Numbered from the stretch's first letter, positions 17,827 through 27,080 are shown. The stretch is DNA of 64,000 nucleotides from Candidatus Rhodoferax randersensis (GCA_016718155.1 JADKEH010000001.1:186001-250000), one strand, 5' to 3'. The notes: a model not told the origin generated them from the letters alone. Made by a program: numbers and translations.

Positions 17827-19029
17827 ATGCAAACTAGCCCGGTCATGCGCATTTCCGAGCGTGCCCGTCGCATTGAACCGTTCTATGTGATGGAGGTGGC
17901 CAAGGCAGCGCAACGGGTAGCCCAGCAGGTGGCCAACACCGCCTCGCCGATGATCTATCTGAACATCGGCGAGCCCGACTTCACCGCGCCACCCCTGGTG
18001 CAGGAAGCCGCCGCCAAAGCGATTCGTGACGGGCGCACCCAATACACCCAGGCTACCGGGCTTGAGTCACTGCGCGAGCGCATCAGCGGCTGGTACGCAA
18101 CGCGTTTTGGCATTGCGGTACCCGCGCAGCGCATCGTGGTGACGGCCGGCGCCTCCGCCGCGCTGCAGTTGGCCTGCCTGGCCCTGATCGAGGCCGGTGA
18201 CGAGATCCTGATGCCCGACCCCAGTTACCCCTGCAACCGCCACTTTGTGAGTGCCGCCGAGGGTACTGCGGTCCTGCTGCCGACCACCGCGCAAGAGCGC
18301 TTCCAGCTCAGTGCCGACAAGGTTGAAGCGGCTTGGGGGCCACGCACCCGCGGCGTGTTGCTGGCATCTCCCTCCAACCCGACGGGCACCTCGATCGCAC
18401 CCGACGAGTTGCGCCGCATCCATGAGGTGGTGCGACGTAACGCAGGTATCACCATCGTTGACGAAATCTACCTGGGGCTGAGCCATGACGCGCAGTATGG
18501 CCAGTCCGGCCTGACGTTGGGCGAGGACATCATCAGTGTCAACAGCTTCAGCAAGTACTTCAACATGACTGGTTGGCGCCTGGGGTGGCTGGTCGTCCCC
18601 GAAGCCCTGGTGCCGGTGATCGAGCGCCTGGCGCAAAACCTGTTCATCTGCCCAAGCACCATCTCGCAATATGCTGCGTTGGCCTGCTTTGAGGCCGACA
18701 GCCTGGCACTGTATGAACAGCGCCGGGCCGAGTTCAAGGCGCGCCGCGACTTCTTTATACCGGCGCTCAATGAAATGGGGCTGGCCGTGCCGGTCATGCC
18801 CGACGGTGCTTTCTACGCCTGGGCCGACTGCTCAGCTGCATGCACCCGACTGGGTGTGCAGGGCAGTTGGGACTTCGCCTTTGAAGTAATGAACCAAGCC
18901 CACGTTGCCGTCACGCCAGGGCGTGATTTTGGAACGGCCCAGACCCGTGACTTTGTCCGTTTCTCCACCGCCAACAGCATGGCGCAGTTGCAGGAAGCGG
19001 TGGTGCGCCTAAGGGCCCTGCTTGCATGA
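17827..19029 (+). CDS. PLP-dependent class I/II aminotransferase
   Basis: A 400-residue fold-type I aminotransferase. NIGEPDFTAPP and the catalytic Lys in NSFSKYFNMTGWRLGW are visible, as is the Asn/Asp pair of PSNPTGT and VDEIYLGLS. It probably acts on aspartate, alanine or aromatic amino acids; substrate specificity cannot be read from the sequence. The ATG directly follows the nusB stop (TGA-ATG), with another Met at residue 7 that would also fit homologues. Its end overlaps the ybgC start by 4 bases (ATGA), so it joins the riboflavin/nusB operon to the tol genes. Confidence 0.88.
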   Translation: MQTSPVMRISERARRIEPFYVMEVAKAAQRVAQQVANTASPMIYLNIGEPDFTAPPLVQEAAAKAIRDGRTQYTQATGLESLRERISGWYATRFGIAVPAQRIVVTAGASAALQLACLALIEAGDEILMPDPSYPCNRHFVSAAEGTAVLLPTTAQERFQLSADKVEAAWGPRTRGVLLASPSNPTGTSIAPDELRRIHEVVRRNAGITIVDEIYLGLSHDAQYGQSGLTLGEDIISVNSFSKYFNMTGWRLGWLVVPEALVPVIERLAQNLFICPSTISQYAALACFEADSLALYEQRRAEFKARRDFFIPALNEMGLAVPVMPDGAFYAWADCSAACTRLGVQGSWDFAFEVMNQAHVAVTPGRDFGTAQTRDFVRFSTANSMAQLQEAVVRLRALLA

Positions 19030-19457
19030 CCGGCCCCACCCGACCCATGGCGCCTGAGTTCGTCTGGCCAGTGCGTGTGTACTGGGAGGACACCGACGCT
19101 GGCGGCATCGTCTTCTACGCCAACTACCTCAAGTTTTTCGAGCGCGCCCGTACCGAATGGCTGCGCTCGCTGGGCGTCGAACAGCAGGCGCTGCGCGAGC
19201 AGACCGGGGGCATCTTCGTGGTCAGCCAGACCGATGTCCGCTACCACCGACCGGCAAGGCTGGACGACCAACTTCTTGTCACAGTTTTCCTGGTGGAAAC
19301 AGGCCGCGCTTCGCTGACAATACGCCAGCGGGTGCTGCAGCAAGCCAACACACAGGACACCGTGCTGTGCGAGGGCACCATCCGGGTTGGCTGGGTTGAT
19401 GCCAATACGTTCAGGCCAACTCGCTTTCCATCTATTCTTTTGGCCCTGCTTAGATGA
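19026..19457 (+). CDS. ybgC: Tol-Pal system-associated acyl-CoA thioesterase YbgC
   Basis: A 143-residue hotdog-fold protein with the active-site motif YWEDTDAGGIVFYANYL, whose Asp is catalytic in 4-hydroxybenzoyl-CoA thioesterase-type enzymes. It is overlapped by 4 bases at both ends (ATGA junctions), by the aminotransferase and by tolQ, so translation is coupled. The physiological substrate is not firmly known; it is linked to phospholipid metabolism at the envelope. Confidence 0.93.
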   Translation: MTGPTRPMAPEFVWPVRVYWEDTDAGGIVFYANYLKFFERARTEWLRSLGVEQQALREQTGGIFVVSQTDVRYHRPARLDDQLLVTVFLVETGRASLTIRQRVLQQANTQDTVLCEGTIRVGWVDANTFRPTRFPSILLALLR

Positions 19458-20146
19458 ATCAAAATCTGTCCATCATTCAACTGGTGCTACACGCCAGTTG
19501 GATTGTTCAAGTCGTCATGCTGATGCTGGTGGTGGTGTCGGTGTCGAGCTGGGCAGCCATCTTTCGCAAGCTGTTCGCTCTGGGCCGGGTCAAGTCCCTC
19601 AACGACAAGTTCGAGCGCGAATTCTGGTCGGGTACCAGCATGAGTGAGTTGTACGCCGCAGCGGCCAGGAACGCCAAGGGAAGCGGACCGATGGAGCGCA
19701 TTTTTGCCAGTGGCATGCGCGAATTTCAGAAGCTGCGCGAGCGCCGCATCGTTGACAGCGGAACCCTGATGGACGGCGCACGGCGGGCGATGCGGGCCAG
19801 CTTTCAACGGGAAATGGACGTCGTGGAAATCCACCTGTCCTTTTTGGCCTCGGTCGGCTCGGTGTCCCCCTATCTCGGGCTGTTTGGCACGGTCTGGGGC
19901 ATCATGCACGCGTTCACCGGTTTGGGCGCGTTGCAACAGGTAACCCTGGCCACCGTGGCACCGGGCATTGCAGAAGCCCTGGTTGCCACCGCCATCGGCC
20001 TGTTTGCCGCCATTCCCGCCGTGGTGGCCTACAACCGCTTTGCACGGGACATCGACCGGATTGCAAACCGGCTGGAGACCTTTATCGAAGAGTTCTCCAA
20101 CATCCTGCAACGCAACGTCGGCACCACGTCGGCCTCCGGGCACTGA
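19454..20146 (+). CDS. tolQ: Tol-Pal proton channel subunit TolQ
   Basis: A 230-residue inner-membrane protein of the MotA/TolQ/ExbB family. It has three hydrophobic helices: residues ~15-37, then around 135-160 (SVSPYLGLFGTVWGIMHAF) and 170-195 (VAPGIAEALVATAIGLFAAIPAVVAYN). With TolR it uses the proton gradient to energise TolA for outer-membrane constriction at division. Confidence 0.96.
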   Translation: MNQNLSIIQLVLHASWIVQVVMLMLVVVSVSSWAAIFRKLFALGRVKSLNDKFEREFWSGTSMSELYAAAARNAKGSGPMERIFASGMREFQKLRERRIVDSGTLMDGARRAMRASFQREMDVVEIHLSFLASVGSVSPYLGLFGTVWGIMHAFTGLGALQQVTLATVAPGIAEALVATAIGLFAAIPAVVAYNRFARDIDRIANRLETFIEEFSNILQRNVGTTSASGH

Positions 20147-20155
20147 GGAAACAAT

Positions 20156-20575
20156 ATGCCCACACTGATCAGCCGCGGCCGCGGACGTCGCACCATCAGC
20201 GAAATCAACATGGTGCCCTTCATCGATGTGATGCTGGTGTTGCTGATCATCTTCATGGTCACGGCGCCGCTGATCACACCCAGCATGATCGACTTGCCCA
20301 GCGTGGGCAAGGGCAAGAAGCAGCCGGATCAGGTCATCCAGGTGGTACTCGGCAAGAGTGAATCCCTTGAGCTCAAGCTCGCCGGCAAGACGGTCGCGGT
20401 GACACTCAAAGATCTGGCCAGGACCGTGACCGAAGCCCAGCGAGGTGTGGCCAACTCTGCCGTGGTCATCAGTGCCGACCGCAACGTCAAGTACGAATCC
20501 GTCGTGAAGGTCATGGACGCGCTGCAACGGGCCCAGGTGCAACGCGTCGGCCTGTCTGTCCAGTTGGAGCCCTGA
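20156..20575 (+). CDS. tolR: Tol-Pal proton channel subunit TolR
   Basis: A 139-residue ExbD/TolR family protein with one transmembrane helix, INMVPFIDVMLVLLIIFMV. It includes the proton-carrying Asp, and a periplasmic domain follows. It starts 9 bases after tolQ and ends 7 bases before tolA. Confidence 0.96.
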   Translation: MPTLISRGRGRRTISEINMVPFIDVMLVLLIIFMVTAPLITPSMIDLPSVGKGKKQPDQVIQVVLGKSESLELKLAGKTVAVTLKDLARTVTEAQRGVANSAVVISADRNVKYESVVKVMDALQRAQVQRVGLSVQLEP

Positions 20576-20582
20576 TCGCCCC

Positions 20583-21455
20583 ATGAACGCCACCGCGGAT
20601 CGACTGGAATTTGCACCCCCGCCCACCCCCGGCCTGGCACGTGCCTTGCTGCTGGCGATCGTCGCGCACGCGCTGTTGATGGTGGCCTTGACCGCTGGCT
20701 TGAGCTGGCGGCGCGAGGCCGAACTGGTCAGCGCCGAGGCCGAGCTGTGGTCTGCCGTGCCAGCCCAGGCGGCTCCCAAGCTGATTGAACCGCCGCCACC
20801 GCTACCAACGCCGCCGGCTCGGGTTGAACCCATTGCGCCGCCGCCGCGCATCCCGGACGCCGACATTGCGATCGAGCGCGAGAAGCTGCGCCGACAAGAG
20901 GACAAGGAGCGCGAACGCAAGGCGCTTGAAGTGCAACAAAGGCTGGCGAAACTGGACCTGGAAAAGAAGCGCGAGCAAGATAAACGCGACCGGGAAAAAA
21001 AGCTCGCCCAAGACAAGCGCCAGGCTGAACAGGACGCCAAACGCAAGGAAACCGTCGCCGCCCAGGAGGCGGCCAAGCGACTCGAAATCCAGAGGCAAGA
21101 GAACATCAAGCGTCTGACCGGTCTGGCCAATGCCTCCGGCAGCAGCGGCGCCACCGGCACCGCCGCGCAATCGTCGGGCCCGTCGGCCAGCTATGGTGCC
21201 AAACTGGAAGCCCGGATTCGGCCCAACATCGTGTTCAGTGACGAGACAGCAGACAATCCCCGCGCCGTGGTGCTGTTTAACGCTGCCCCTGACGGCACGA
21301 TCATGGGCAAGCCGCGCCTGAAGACCTCAAGCGGCAACAAGAGCTGGGACGAGGCCGTGTTGCGGGCTGTCGAAAAGACCGAATCCATTCCTCGTGACAT
21401 CGATGGCCGCGTGCCTCCGCTGATCGAGATGGGCTTCACGCCCAAGAAGCAGTAG
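20583..21455 (+). CDS. tolA: Cell envelope integrity protein TolA
   Basis: A 290-residue protein. It has one N-terminal transmembrane helix (ALLLAIVAHALLMVALTAG) and a proline-rich turn. A long charged coiled coil of Lys, Glu, Arg and Gln follows (residues ~95-185), and the C-terminal TonB/TolA-like domain has ARIRPNIVF and NKSWDEAVLRAVEKTE. It spans the periplasm to reach Pal and TolB. No tolB or pal follows; the next gene is convergent 16 bases away. Confidence 0.94.
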   Translation: MNATADRLEFAPPPTPGLARALLLAIVAHALLMVALTAGLSWRREAELVSAEAELWSAVPAQAAPKLIEPPPPLPTPPARVEPIAPPPRIPDADIAIEREKLRRQEDKERERKALEVQQRLAKLDLEKKREQDKRDREKKLAQDKRQAEQDAKRKETVAAQEAAKRLEIQRQENIKRLTGLANASGSSGATGTAAQSSGPSASYGAKLEARIRPNIVFSDETADNPRAVVLFNAAPDGTIMGKPRLKTSSGNKSWDEAVLRAVEKTESIPRDIDGRVPPLIEMGFTPKKQ

Positions 21456-21471
21456 CGCTACCGCGCGCCGC

Positions 21472-21972
21472 TCACAGCCACTTCTGCCAGAACTGCGCAT
21501 GCCCCATGGCGGGGTCGAGCTGGTAGTTGGCAAAGCCCACTCGTTGGTACAAGCGAATGGCGCCTGCATTGCCCTGCAAGACCTCCAGCGTCAGCTTGCA
21601 GGCGCCGCGCTCGCGGGCAATCTGTTCGGCCAGCGCCAGCATGCGCTCGGCGACACGCTGACCGCGGTAGCCATCGAGCACCACCACATCGTGGACATTG
21701 ACCAGAGGACGGCAGGCGAAAGTGGAGAACCCCTCGATGCAGTTGACCAACCCCACCGGCGTCTGCCCATCGGCCCCACCGAAAGCCAGCACCGAATAGG
21801 CCTGTGGCCGCGCCGCCAGCGCGGGGATCAGGTTGGCTTTGGCGAAATCACTCAAGGCCTCTGCACCGCCCATGGGGTCGCGCGCATAGGCGTCCAGCAG
21901 GCTGACCACGGCCGCGGCGTGATCGCCTCGGCTGTAGTCGGCCTGACAGACCTGAAGCATCGCGCCCGTCAT
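21472..21972 (-). CDS. GNAT family N-acetyltransferase
   Basis: A 166-residue acetyltransferase. The acetyl-CoA binding region is visible as VVVLDGYRGQRVAERMLALAEQ, followed by LEVLQGNAGAIRLYQRVGF. The substrate is unknown. The start overlaps the glmM stop (ATGA at 21972-21969), so it is the last gene of the folP-glmM operon; a second Met at residue 5 is also possible. It converges on tolA with only 16 bases between, and I see no terminator there. Confidence 0.88.
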   Translation of the reverse strand: MTGAMLQVCQADYSRGDHAAAVVSLLDAYARDPMGGAEALSDFAKANLIPALAARPQAYSVLAFGGADGQTPVGLVNCIEGFSTFACRPLVNVHDVVVLDGYRGQRVAERMLALAEQIARERGACKLTLEVLQGNAGAIRLYQRVGFANYQLDPAMGHAQFWQKWL

Positions 21973-23300
21973 GCGACCAGCGTGTCGGCGATGCGCTGTG
22001 CGCAGGCCAGTGCCTGGTCCCCGTCGCGCGCCTCCACCATCACACGCAGCAGCGGCTCGGTGCCGCTGGGGCGAATCAGCACGCGCCCGGTGTCGCCCAG
22101 TTCGGCTTGCACCGTGCGAGTCTCCTCGGCCAAGCGCGTATTGGCCTGCCAATCCTGCCCGGCGCGCAAACGCACGTTGATCAAGGTCTGCGGAAACAGG
22201 GTGATATCGGCCAGCAACTGCGCCATGGTCTTGCCACTGCGTTGTACCGCCTGCAACACCTGCAAGGCGGATATCAAGCCGTCGCCGGTGGTGTGCTTGT
22301 CCAGCGCCAGCAAGTGGCCGGAGCCCTCGCCGCCGAGCAGCCATTTGTGGCGCTCCAGTTCTTCCAGCACGTAGCGGTCACCCACCTTGGCGCGAACGAA
22401 TTGCACCCCGCGCGCCTTCAGCGCCACTTCCACGGCCATATTGGTCATCAGTGTGCCCACCACGCCGGGCACGTGTTCGTCGCGGCTCAGGCGGTCGTCG
22501 GCCATCAGGTACAGCAGTTCGTCGCCGTTGTACAGGCGGCCCTGCGCATCCACCAACTGCAAGCGGTCCGCGTCACCATCGAGCGCCACGCCAAAGTCCG
22601 CGCGATGGGCCTTGACGGCGGCCACCAGGGCTTCAGGGTGCGTGGCGCCCACTTCGTGGTTGATGTTCAGTCCGTCGGGCGCGCAGCCAATGGCCACCAC
22701 CTCGGCGCCGAGTTCGTGGAACACCTTGGGCGCCACCTGGTAGGCCGCCCCGTGCGCGGCATCCACCACGATCCGGATGCCCTTGAGCGTGAGGTCGTTG
22801 GAGAACGTGCTCTTGCAGAATTCGATGTAGCGCCCGGCCGCGTCGTCCATGCGCCGCGCCTTGCCCAGATTGGCCGAATCGGCCCAGACCGGAGGCCGCT
22901 GCAGCTCGGTTTCGACATCTTTCTCCCACGCGTCCGAGAGTTTGCTGCCCTGGGCACTGAAGAACTTGATACCGTTGTCCGGGAAGTCGTTGTGGCTGGC
23001 GCTGATCACCACACCCAATGAGGCGCGCTGCGCCCGCGTCAGGTAGGCCACGCCGGGGGTCGGCAGCGGTCCCAGCAGCACCACGTCCACGCCGGCCGAG
23101 TTGAAGCCGCTCTCCAGCGCGCTCTCCAGCATGTAGCCTGAGATCCGGGTGTCCTTGCCAATCAGCACGGTCGGGCGCGCCTCGGTCTTCTTGAGCACAC
23201 GACCCACGGCGTGCGCGAGCCGCAGCACAAAATCCGGCGTGATGGGATCAATGCCCACGGTACCGCGAATGCCGTCGGTGCCAAAATACTTTCTGCTCAT
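21969..23300 (-). CDS. glmM: Phosphoglucosamine mutase
   Basis: A 443-residue enzyme that converts glucosamine-6-phosphate to glucosamine-1-phosphate for UDP-GlcNAc. It starts MSRKYFGTDGIRG. The phosphorylated serine lies in VVISASHNDFPDNGIKFF, the metal site in ALDGDADRL, and the phosphate-binding loop RPSGTEPLLRVMVE is near the C-terminus. It is downstream of folP by 53 bases. The glmM-folP-ftsH-rlmE order is ancient and typical. Confidence 0.96.
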   Translation of the reverse strand: MSRKYFGTDGIRGTVGIDPITPDFVLRLAHAVGRVLKKTEARPTVLIGKDTRISGYMLESALESGFNSAGVDVVLLGPLPTPGVAYLTRAQRASLGVVISASHNDFPDNGIKFFSAQGSKLSDAWEKDVETELQRPPVWADSANLGKARRMDDAAGRYIEFCKSTFSNDLTLKGIRIVVDAAHGAAYQVAPKVFHELGAEVVAIGCAPDGLNINHEVGATHPEALVAAVKAHRADFGVALDGDADRLQLVDAQGRLYNGDELLYLMADDRLSRDEHVPGVVGTLMTNMAVEVALKARGVQFVRAKVGDRYVLEELERHKWLLGGEGSGHLLALDKHTTGDGLISALQVLQAVQRSGKTMAQLLADITLFPQTLINVRLRAGQDWQANTRLAEETRTVQAELGDTGRVLIRPSGTEPLLRVMVEARDGDQALACAQRIADTLVA

Positions 23301-23353
23301 CGTCCGTCCCTTTACCCTGCGTTAAGTCTCGAAATCACAAGCCTTGCGGCCCG

Positions 23354-24217
23354 CTATCTTATAGCCGCCAGCACTTGCAGCGCTTGCACTGTCTCGGCCA
23401 CATCGTGCACGCGCACGATGCTGGCACCGCGCTGCACCGCCAGCAGTGCCGCAACCACACTGGGAACCAAGCGCTCTTTGGCATCGAGTGTGGCAACCGA
23501 GCCCAGCGACGTGCCACAAACCGCCGCCAGCGATGACTTGCGGGACCATCCCGCCAAGAGGGGATAGCCCAACTCCAGCAAGGCCTGCTGGCGCGCAAGC
23601 AGGGCGAAATTCTGCGCCGCGGTCTTGCCAAAGCCGATGCCAGGGTCAATCACGATCCTGTCTGCGGCCACGCCGAGCTGGCGCAGCGCGCGCACACGCC
23701 GCCCAAAAAACTGCTGCACCTGCTCCACCACATCCCCCTGCATCGGGGACAACTGCATGGTGCGCGGCTCGCCGTGCATGTGCATCAGGCACACGCCACA
23801 ATTCGGATGACTGGCGACGACCTGCATCGCATCATGCGAATCGTCAGCACCAGGCTGACGCAGGGCCCAGATGTCATTGATGATGTCCGCGCCCAGGTCG
23901 AGCACGGCCTGCATCACTGGTGGTTTGTAGGTATCGATTGACAGGGGCACGCCCAGCTTGACGGCTTCGCGCACCAACGGCAGGACGCGCGCCAGTTCTT
24001 CCTCCAAGGACACGGGCACAGACCCAGGTCGTGATGACTCGCCACCGAGATCCAGAATATCGGCGCCATCCTGAATCAGGCGTTCGCAGCGGCCGATTGC
24101 CGCGGACGTCTTCTGAAACTGGCCACCATCCGAGAATGAGTCGGGCGTGACATTGACAATCCCCATCACTTTGGGCTTGGACAAGTCAATCAGGAAACGG
24201 CTTGTTTGCCAGGCCAC
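23354..24217 (-). CDS. folP: Dihydropteroate synthase
   Basis: About 287 residues; condenses pABA with dihydropterin pyrophosphate in folate synthesis and is the sulfonamide target. Signature blocks are VMGIVNVTPDSFSDGG, DLGGESSRPGS, DPGIGFGKT and the final IVRVHDVAE. There is no in-frame ATG. I chose the GTG at 24217, which makes the protein start MAWQTSRFLIDL like homologues; a TTG at 24229 is the alternative. It follows ftsH, with a terminator-like hairpin between. Confidence 0.93.
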   Translation of the reverse strand: MAWQTSRFLIDLSKPKVMGIVNVTPDSFSDGGQFQKTSAAIGRCERLIQDGADILDLGGESSRPGSVPVSLEEELARVLPLVREAVKLGVPLSIDTYKPPVMQAVLDLGADIINDIWALRQPGADDSHDAMQVVASHPNCGVCLMHMHGEPRTMQLSPMQGDVVEQVQQFFGRRVRALRQLGVAADRIVIDPGIGFGKTAAQNFALLARQQALLELGYPLLAGWSRKSSLAAVCGTSLGSVATLDAKERLVPSVVAALLAVQRGASIVRVHDVAETVQALQVLAAIR

Positions 24218-24279
24218 CGCACACCCCAAAACATTAGCAAGACACCATTGTCACCCTTGATCAGGGCACGTTGGCCGGG

Positions 24280-24314
24280 CACAAAGGAAACGGGGCAAGA
24301 AGCCCCGCTTTGTG
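24280..24314 (-). terminator. Terminator-type hairpin after ftsH
   Basis: CACAAAG-CGGGGC-aagaa-GCCCCG-CTTTGTG with a GAAA bulge lies between ftsH and folP. On the minus strand the inner stem is followed by TTTCCTTTG, an imperfect T-run, so partial termination between ftsH and folP is plausible. Confidence 0.5.
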
Positions 24315-24330
24315 TGGAAAAGTTGACCCT

Positions 24331-26250
24331 TCAGGCCGCGGTGGGCGCTGGATCAGGCTTGACCGCGGGTGCACCGCCACTGCCATTGTCGCCACCGGAA
24401 GCATTGGAACGCGGCGTCCAGTCCTTGGGCGCACGCGGCTCCTTGCCGGCCATGATGTCATCCAACTGATCGCTGTCGATGGTCTCCCACTCCAGCAGGG
24501 CTTTGGCCATGGCGTGGATTTTGTCCTGATTGTCTTCAATGAGCTTGCGAGCAAGCGTGTATTGCTGGTCGATGATGCGACGCACCTCGGCATCCACCTT
24601 CTGCATGGTCTGCTCGCTCATATTGGTGGTCTTGGTGACCGAGCGCCCCAGGAACACTTCGCCTTCGTTCTCCGCGTAGACCATCGGGCCCAGCGCATCG
24701 GTCATGCCGTAGCGGGTGACCATGTCGCGCGCGATGTGCGTGGCGCGCTCAAAGTCGTTGGAGGCGCCGGTGGTCATTTGCTTCATGAACACTTCTTCGG
24801 CAATGCGTCCACCAAACAGCATGCTGATCTGGTTGAGCATGTAATCGCTGTCGTAGCTGTAGCGGTCCTGAGCGGGGAGGCTCATGGTGACGCCCAGTGC
24901 GCGGCCTCGCGGGATGATGGTCACCTTATGAACCGGGTCACACTTCGGCAGCAATTTGCCAATCAGCGCGTGCCCAGACTCGTGGTAGGCGGTGTTGCGG
25001 CGCTCTTCCTCGGGCATCACCATGCTCTTGCGCTCGGGGCCCATCAGAATCTTGTCCTTGGCCTTCTCGAAGTCCTGCATCTCGACCGTGCGCGCGCTGC
25101 GGCGAGCCGCCATCAGGGCGGCCTCGTTGCAGAGGTTGGCAAGATCGGCCCCCGACATGCCGGGCGTCCCGCGGGCGATGATACCGGCGTTCACGTCCTG
25201 CCCCAGTGGCACCTTGCGCATGTGCACATTGAGAATCTGCTCGCGACCGCGAATATCCGGCAAGGTCACGTACACCTGACGGTCAAAGCGCCCAGGGCGC
25301 AGCAAGGCGGCGTCCAGAATGTCGGGGCGATTGGTGGCGGCCACCACGATCACCCCGACATTGGTCTCAAAACCGTCCATCTCGACCAGCATCTGGTTGA
25401 GGGTCTGCTCACGCTCGTCATTGCCGCCGCCCAAGCCGGCGCCACGCTGGCGGCCCACGGCGTCAATCTCGTCGATAAAGATGATGCAGGGCGCGTTCTT
25501 CTTGGCGTTGTCGAACATGTCGCGCACACGCGCCGCACCGACGCCGACAAACATCTCGACAAAGTCGGAACCTGAAATCGAGAAGAACGGAACCTTGGCC
25601 TCGCCCGCAATGCCCTTGGCCAGCAGCGTCTTGCCAGTACCGGGTGGGCCGACCAGCAACAAGCCGCGCGGAATACGGCCACCAAGTTTCTGAAACTTCT
25701 GTGGGTCTTTCAGGAAGTCAACCACCTCCTTGACTTCCTCCTTGGCCTCGTCGCAGCCGGCCACATCGGCAAAGGTGACCTGATTGGTGTTTTCATCCAG
25801 CATGCGCGCCTTGCTCTTGCCAAAGCTGAAAGCGCCGCCTTTGCCGCCGCCCTGCATCTGGCGCATGAAATAGACCCAGACCCCGATCAGCAGCAGCATC
25901 GGGCCCCAACTGACCAGCAGGGTCATGAGCAGTGAGCCTTCTTCGCGTGGCTTCACATCAAATTTGACACCGTTGGCGATCAAATCGCCAACCAAGCCGC
26001 GATCAAGGTAGGTTGCGGTGGTGCGCACCTTGCGATCGTCCGTGGTGATTGCCACGATTTCCGTGCCGCCCTGGCCTTCCTGAATGATGGCGCTCTTGAT
26101 ACGCTTGCCGCGCACTTCTTCCAGAAAGTCGGAATACCCCAGGCTGCCCGCACCCGCCACGCCGCGCGTGTCGAACTGCTTGAAGACCGTGAACAGCACG
26201 AGGGCGATCACGAGCCAGACGGCAATTTTCGAAAACCACTGATTGTTCAA
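24331..26250 (-). CDS. ftsH: ATP-dependent zinc metalloprotease FtsH
   Basis: A 639-residue inner-membrane AAA protease that degrades damaged membrane proteins and regulators such as sigma32 and LpxC. It has an N-terminal helix (AVWLVIALVLFTVF) and a second helix near residue 110. Walker A is GPPGTGKT, Walker B IIFIDEIDAVG, the SRH region has NRPDILDAALLRPGRFD, and the zinc protease motif is HESGH. The TTG at 26250 preceded by GGAG is the likely start (MNNQWFSKIAVWL). The frame is open to 26337, but that part does not resemble FtsH. A sigma32-type promoter lies just upstream. Confidence 0.95.
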   Translation of the reverse strand: MNNQWFSKIAVWLVIALVLFTVFKQFDTRGVAGAGSLGYSDFLEEVRGKRIKSAIIQEGQGGTEIVAITTDDRKVRTTATYLDRGLVGDLIANGVKFDVKPREEGSLLMTLLVSWGPMLLLIGVWVYFMRQMQGGGKGGAFSFGKSKARMLDENTNQVTFADVAGCDEAKEEVKEVVDFLKDPQKFQKLGGRIPRGLLLVGPPGTGKTLLAKGIAGEAKVPFFSISGSDFVEMFVGVGAARVRDMFDNAKKNAPCIIFIDEIDAVGRQRGAGLGGGNDEREQTLNQMLVEMDGFETNVGVIVVAATNRPDILDAALLRPGRFDRQVYVTLPDIRGREQILNVHMRKVPLGQDVNAGIIARGTPGMSGADLANLCNEAALMAARRSARTVEMQDFEKAKDKILMGPERKSMVMPEEERRNTAYHESGHALIGKLLPKCDPVHKVTIIPRGRALGVTMSLPAQDRYSYDSDYMLNQISMLFGGRIAEEVFMKQMTTGASNDFERATHIARDMVTRYGMTDALGPMVYAENEGEVFLGRSVTKTTNMSEQTMQKVDAEVRRIIDQQYTLARKLIEDNQDKIHAMAKALLEWETIDSDQLDDIMAGKEPRAPKDWTPRSNASGGDNGSGGAPAVKPDPAPTAA

Positions 26251-26292
26251 ACGGGGCTCCAGTGCTGGCGCAAAATATGACAGACAAGACGC

Positions 26293-26320
26293 AATTGGTG
26301 TCCATTTTAGGCGTTTCAAG
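26293..26320 (-). promoter_or_regulatory. Sigma32 (heat-shock) promoter candidate for ftsH
   Basis: On the minus strand CTTGAAA (26320-26314) is a perfect heat-shock -35. After 13 bases comes CACCAATT (26300-26293), six of eight matches to the CCCCATNT -10. It sits about 43 bases before the ftsH start. In E. coli rlmE-ftsH is a sigma32 operon, which supports the call. Confidence 0.55.
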
Positions 26321-26380
26321 TCTGCCCGCAGCATCAAGTTGGATATTCATCCACGCCACCAGCGTGGAAATGGGGCCATT

Positions 26381-27052
26381 TCAGCGTGCTTTCAGACCAA
26401 CCCCGATCAAAAACGTTTCGGATGACTTGTCGCGTGAGGCCTTGGGCTTGATGGGTTTGACCACCTTGAATGCCTGCTTGAACAACTTCACCAGTTGATC
26501 GTAGCCGGCGCCGTGGAACACTTTGGCCACCAGCGCCCCCTGGGGTTTCATGTGGTTTTGGGCGAAATCGATCGCAAGTTCAATCAGGTGCTCCACCCTT
26601 GCCGTATCCGCGGATGCAATCCCTGACAGGTTGGGCGCCATGTCCGACACCACGACATCAGCCAATCGCCCCCCCATGGCACCCTGCAGTCTGCGCAACA
26701 CCTCGGGCTCGCCAAAGTCACCTTGCAGGAAGGTCACCCCTTCAACCGGCTCCATCGGCAGCAGGTCCAGAGCGATGATGCCGCCGCGCGCGGCTGCGTT
26801 CGCCTCATCTTGGCTGATGACCTTTGGCAGCAGCCGGCGACGCAGATACTGGCTCCAGGCACCAGGGGCTGAACCCAGATCCACCACCAGATAGCCAGGC
26901 TTGATCAGGCCCAGTGTCTCGTCGATCTCCTTGAGCTTGTAGGCTGCCCGCGCCCGGTAGCCGTCGCGCTGCGCCTGCTTGACGTAAGGGTCATTGACGT
27001 GATCGTTGATCCACGCCCGGTTGACTTTGCTGCTCTTGGTCTTGATTTTCAT
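26381..27052 (-). CDS. rlmE: 23S rRNA (uridine-2'-O) methyltransferase RlmE
   Basis: A 223-residue FtsJ/RrmJ-type enzyme that methylates U2552 of 23S rRNA in the 50S subunit. It has an SAM site, VDLGSAPGAWSQYL, and the K-D-K-E catalytic set can be traced in YKLKEI, SDMAPNLSG and VAKVFHG. It starts at ATG 27052, 28 bases from the divergent yhbY start. ftsH is downstream with its own promoter candidate. Confidence 0.95.
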   Translation of the reverse strand: MKIKTKSSKVNRAWINDHVNDPYVKQAQRDGYRARAAYKLKEIDETLGLIKPGYLVVDLGSAPGAWSQYLRRRLLPKVISQDEANAAARGGIIALDLLPMEPVEGVTFLQGDFGEPEVLRRLQGAMGGRLADVVVSDMAPNLSGIASADTARVEHLIELAIDFAQNHMKPQGALVAKVFHGAGYDQLVKLFKQAFKVVKPIKPKASRDKSSETFLIGVGLKAR

Positions 27053-27080
27053 TCTGGTCTCACTCACGGATAATAGCGGC

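Noticed and set aside
19487..21160. 557-codon frame on the minus strand
   Set aside because: It lies wholly opposite tolQ-tolR-tolA, which are certain; its serine- and His-rich composition is typical of a shadow frame.
24271..25575. 434-codon plus-strand frame
   Set aside because: Antisense to ftsH, with shadow-type composition.
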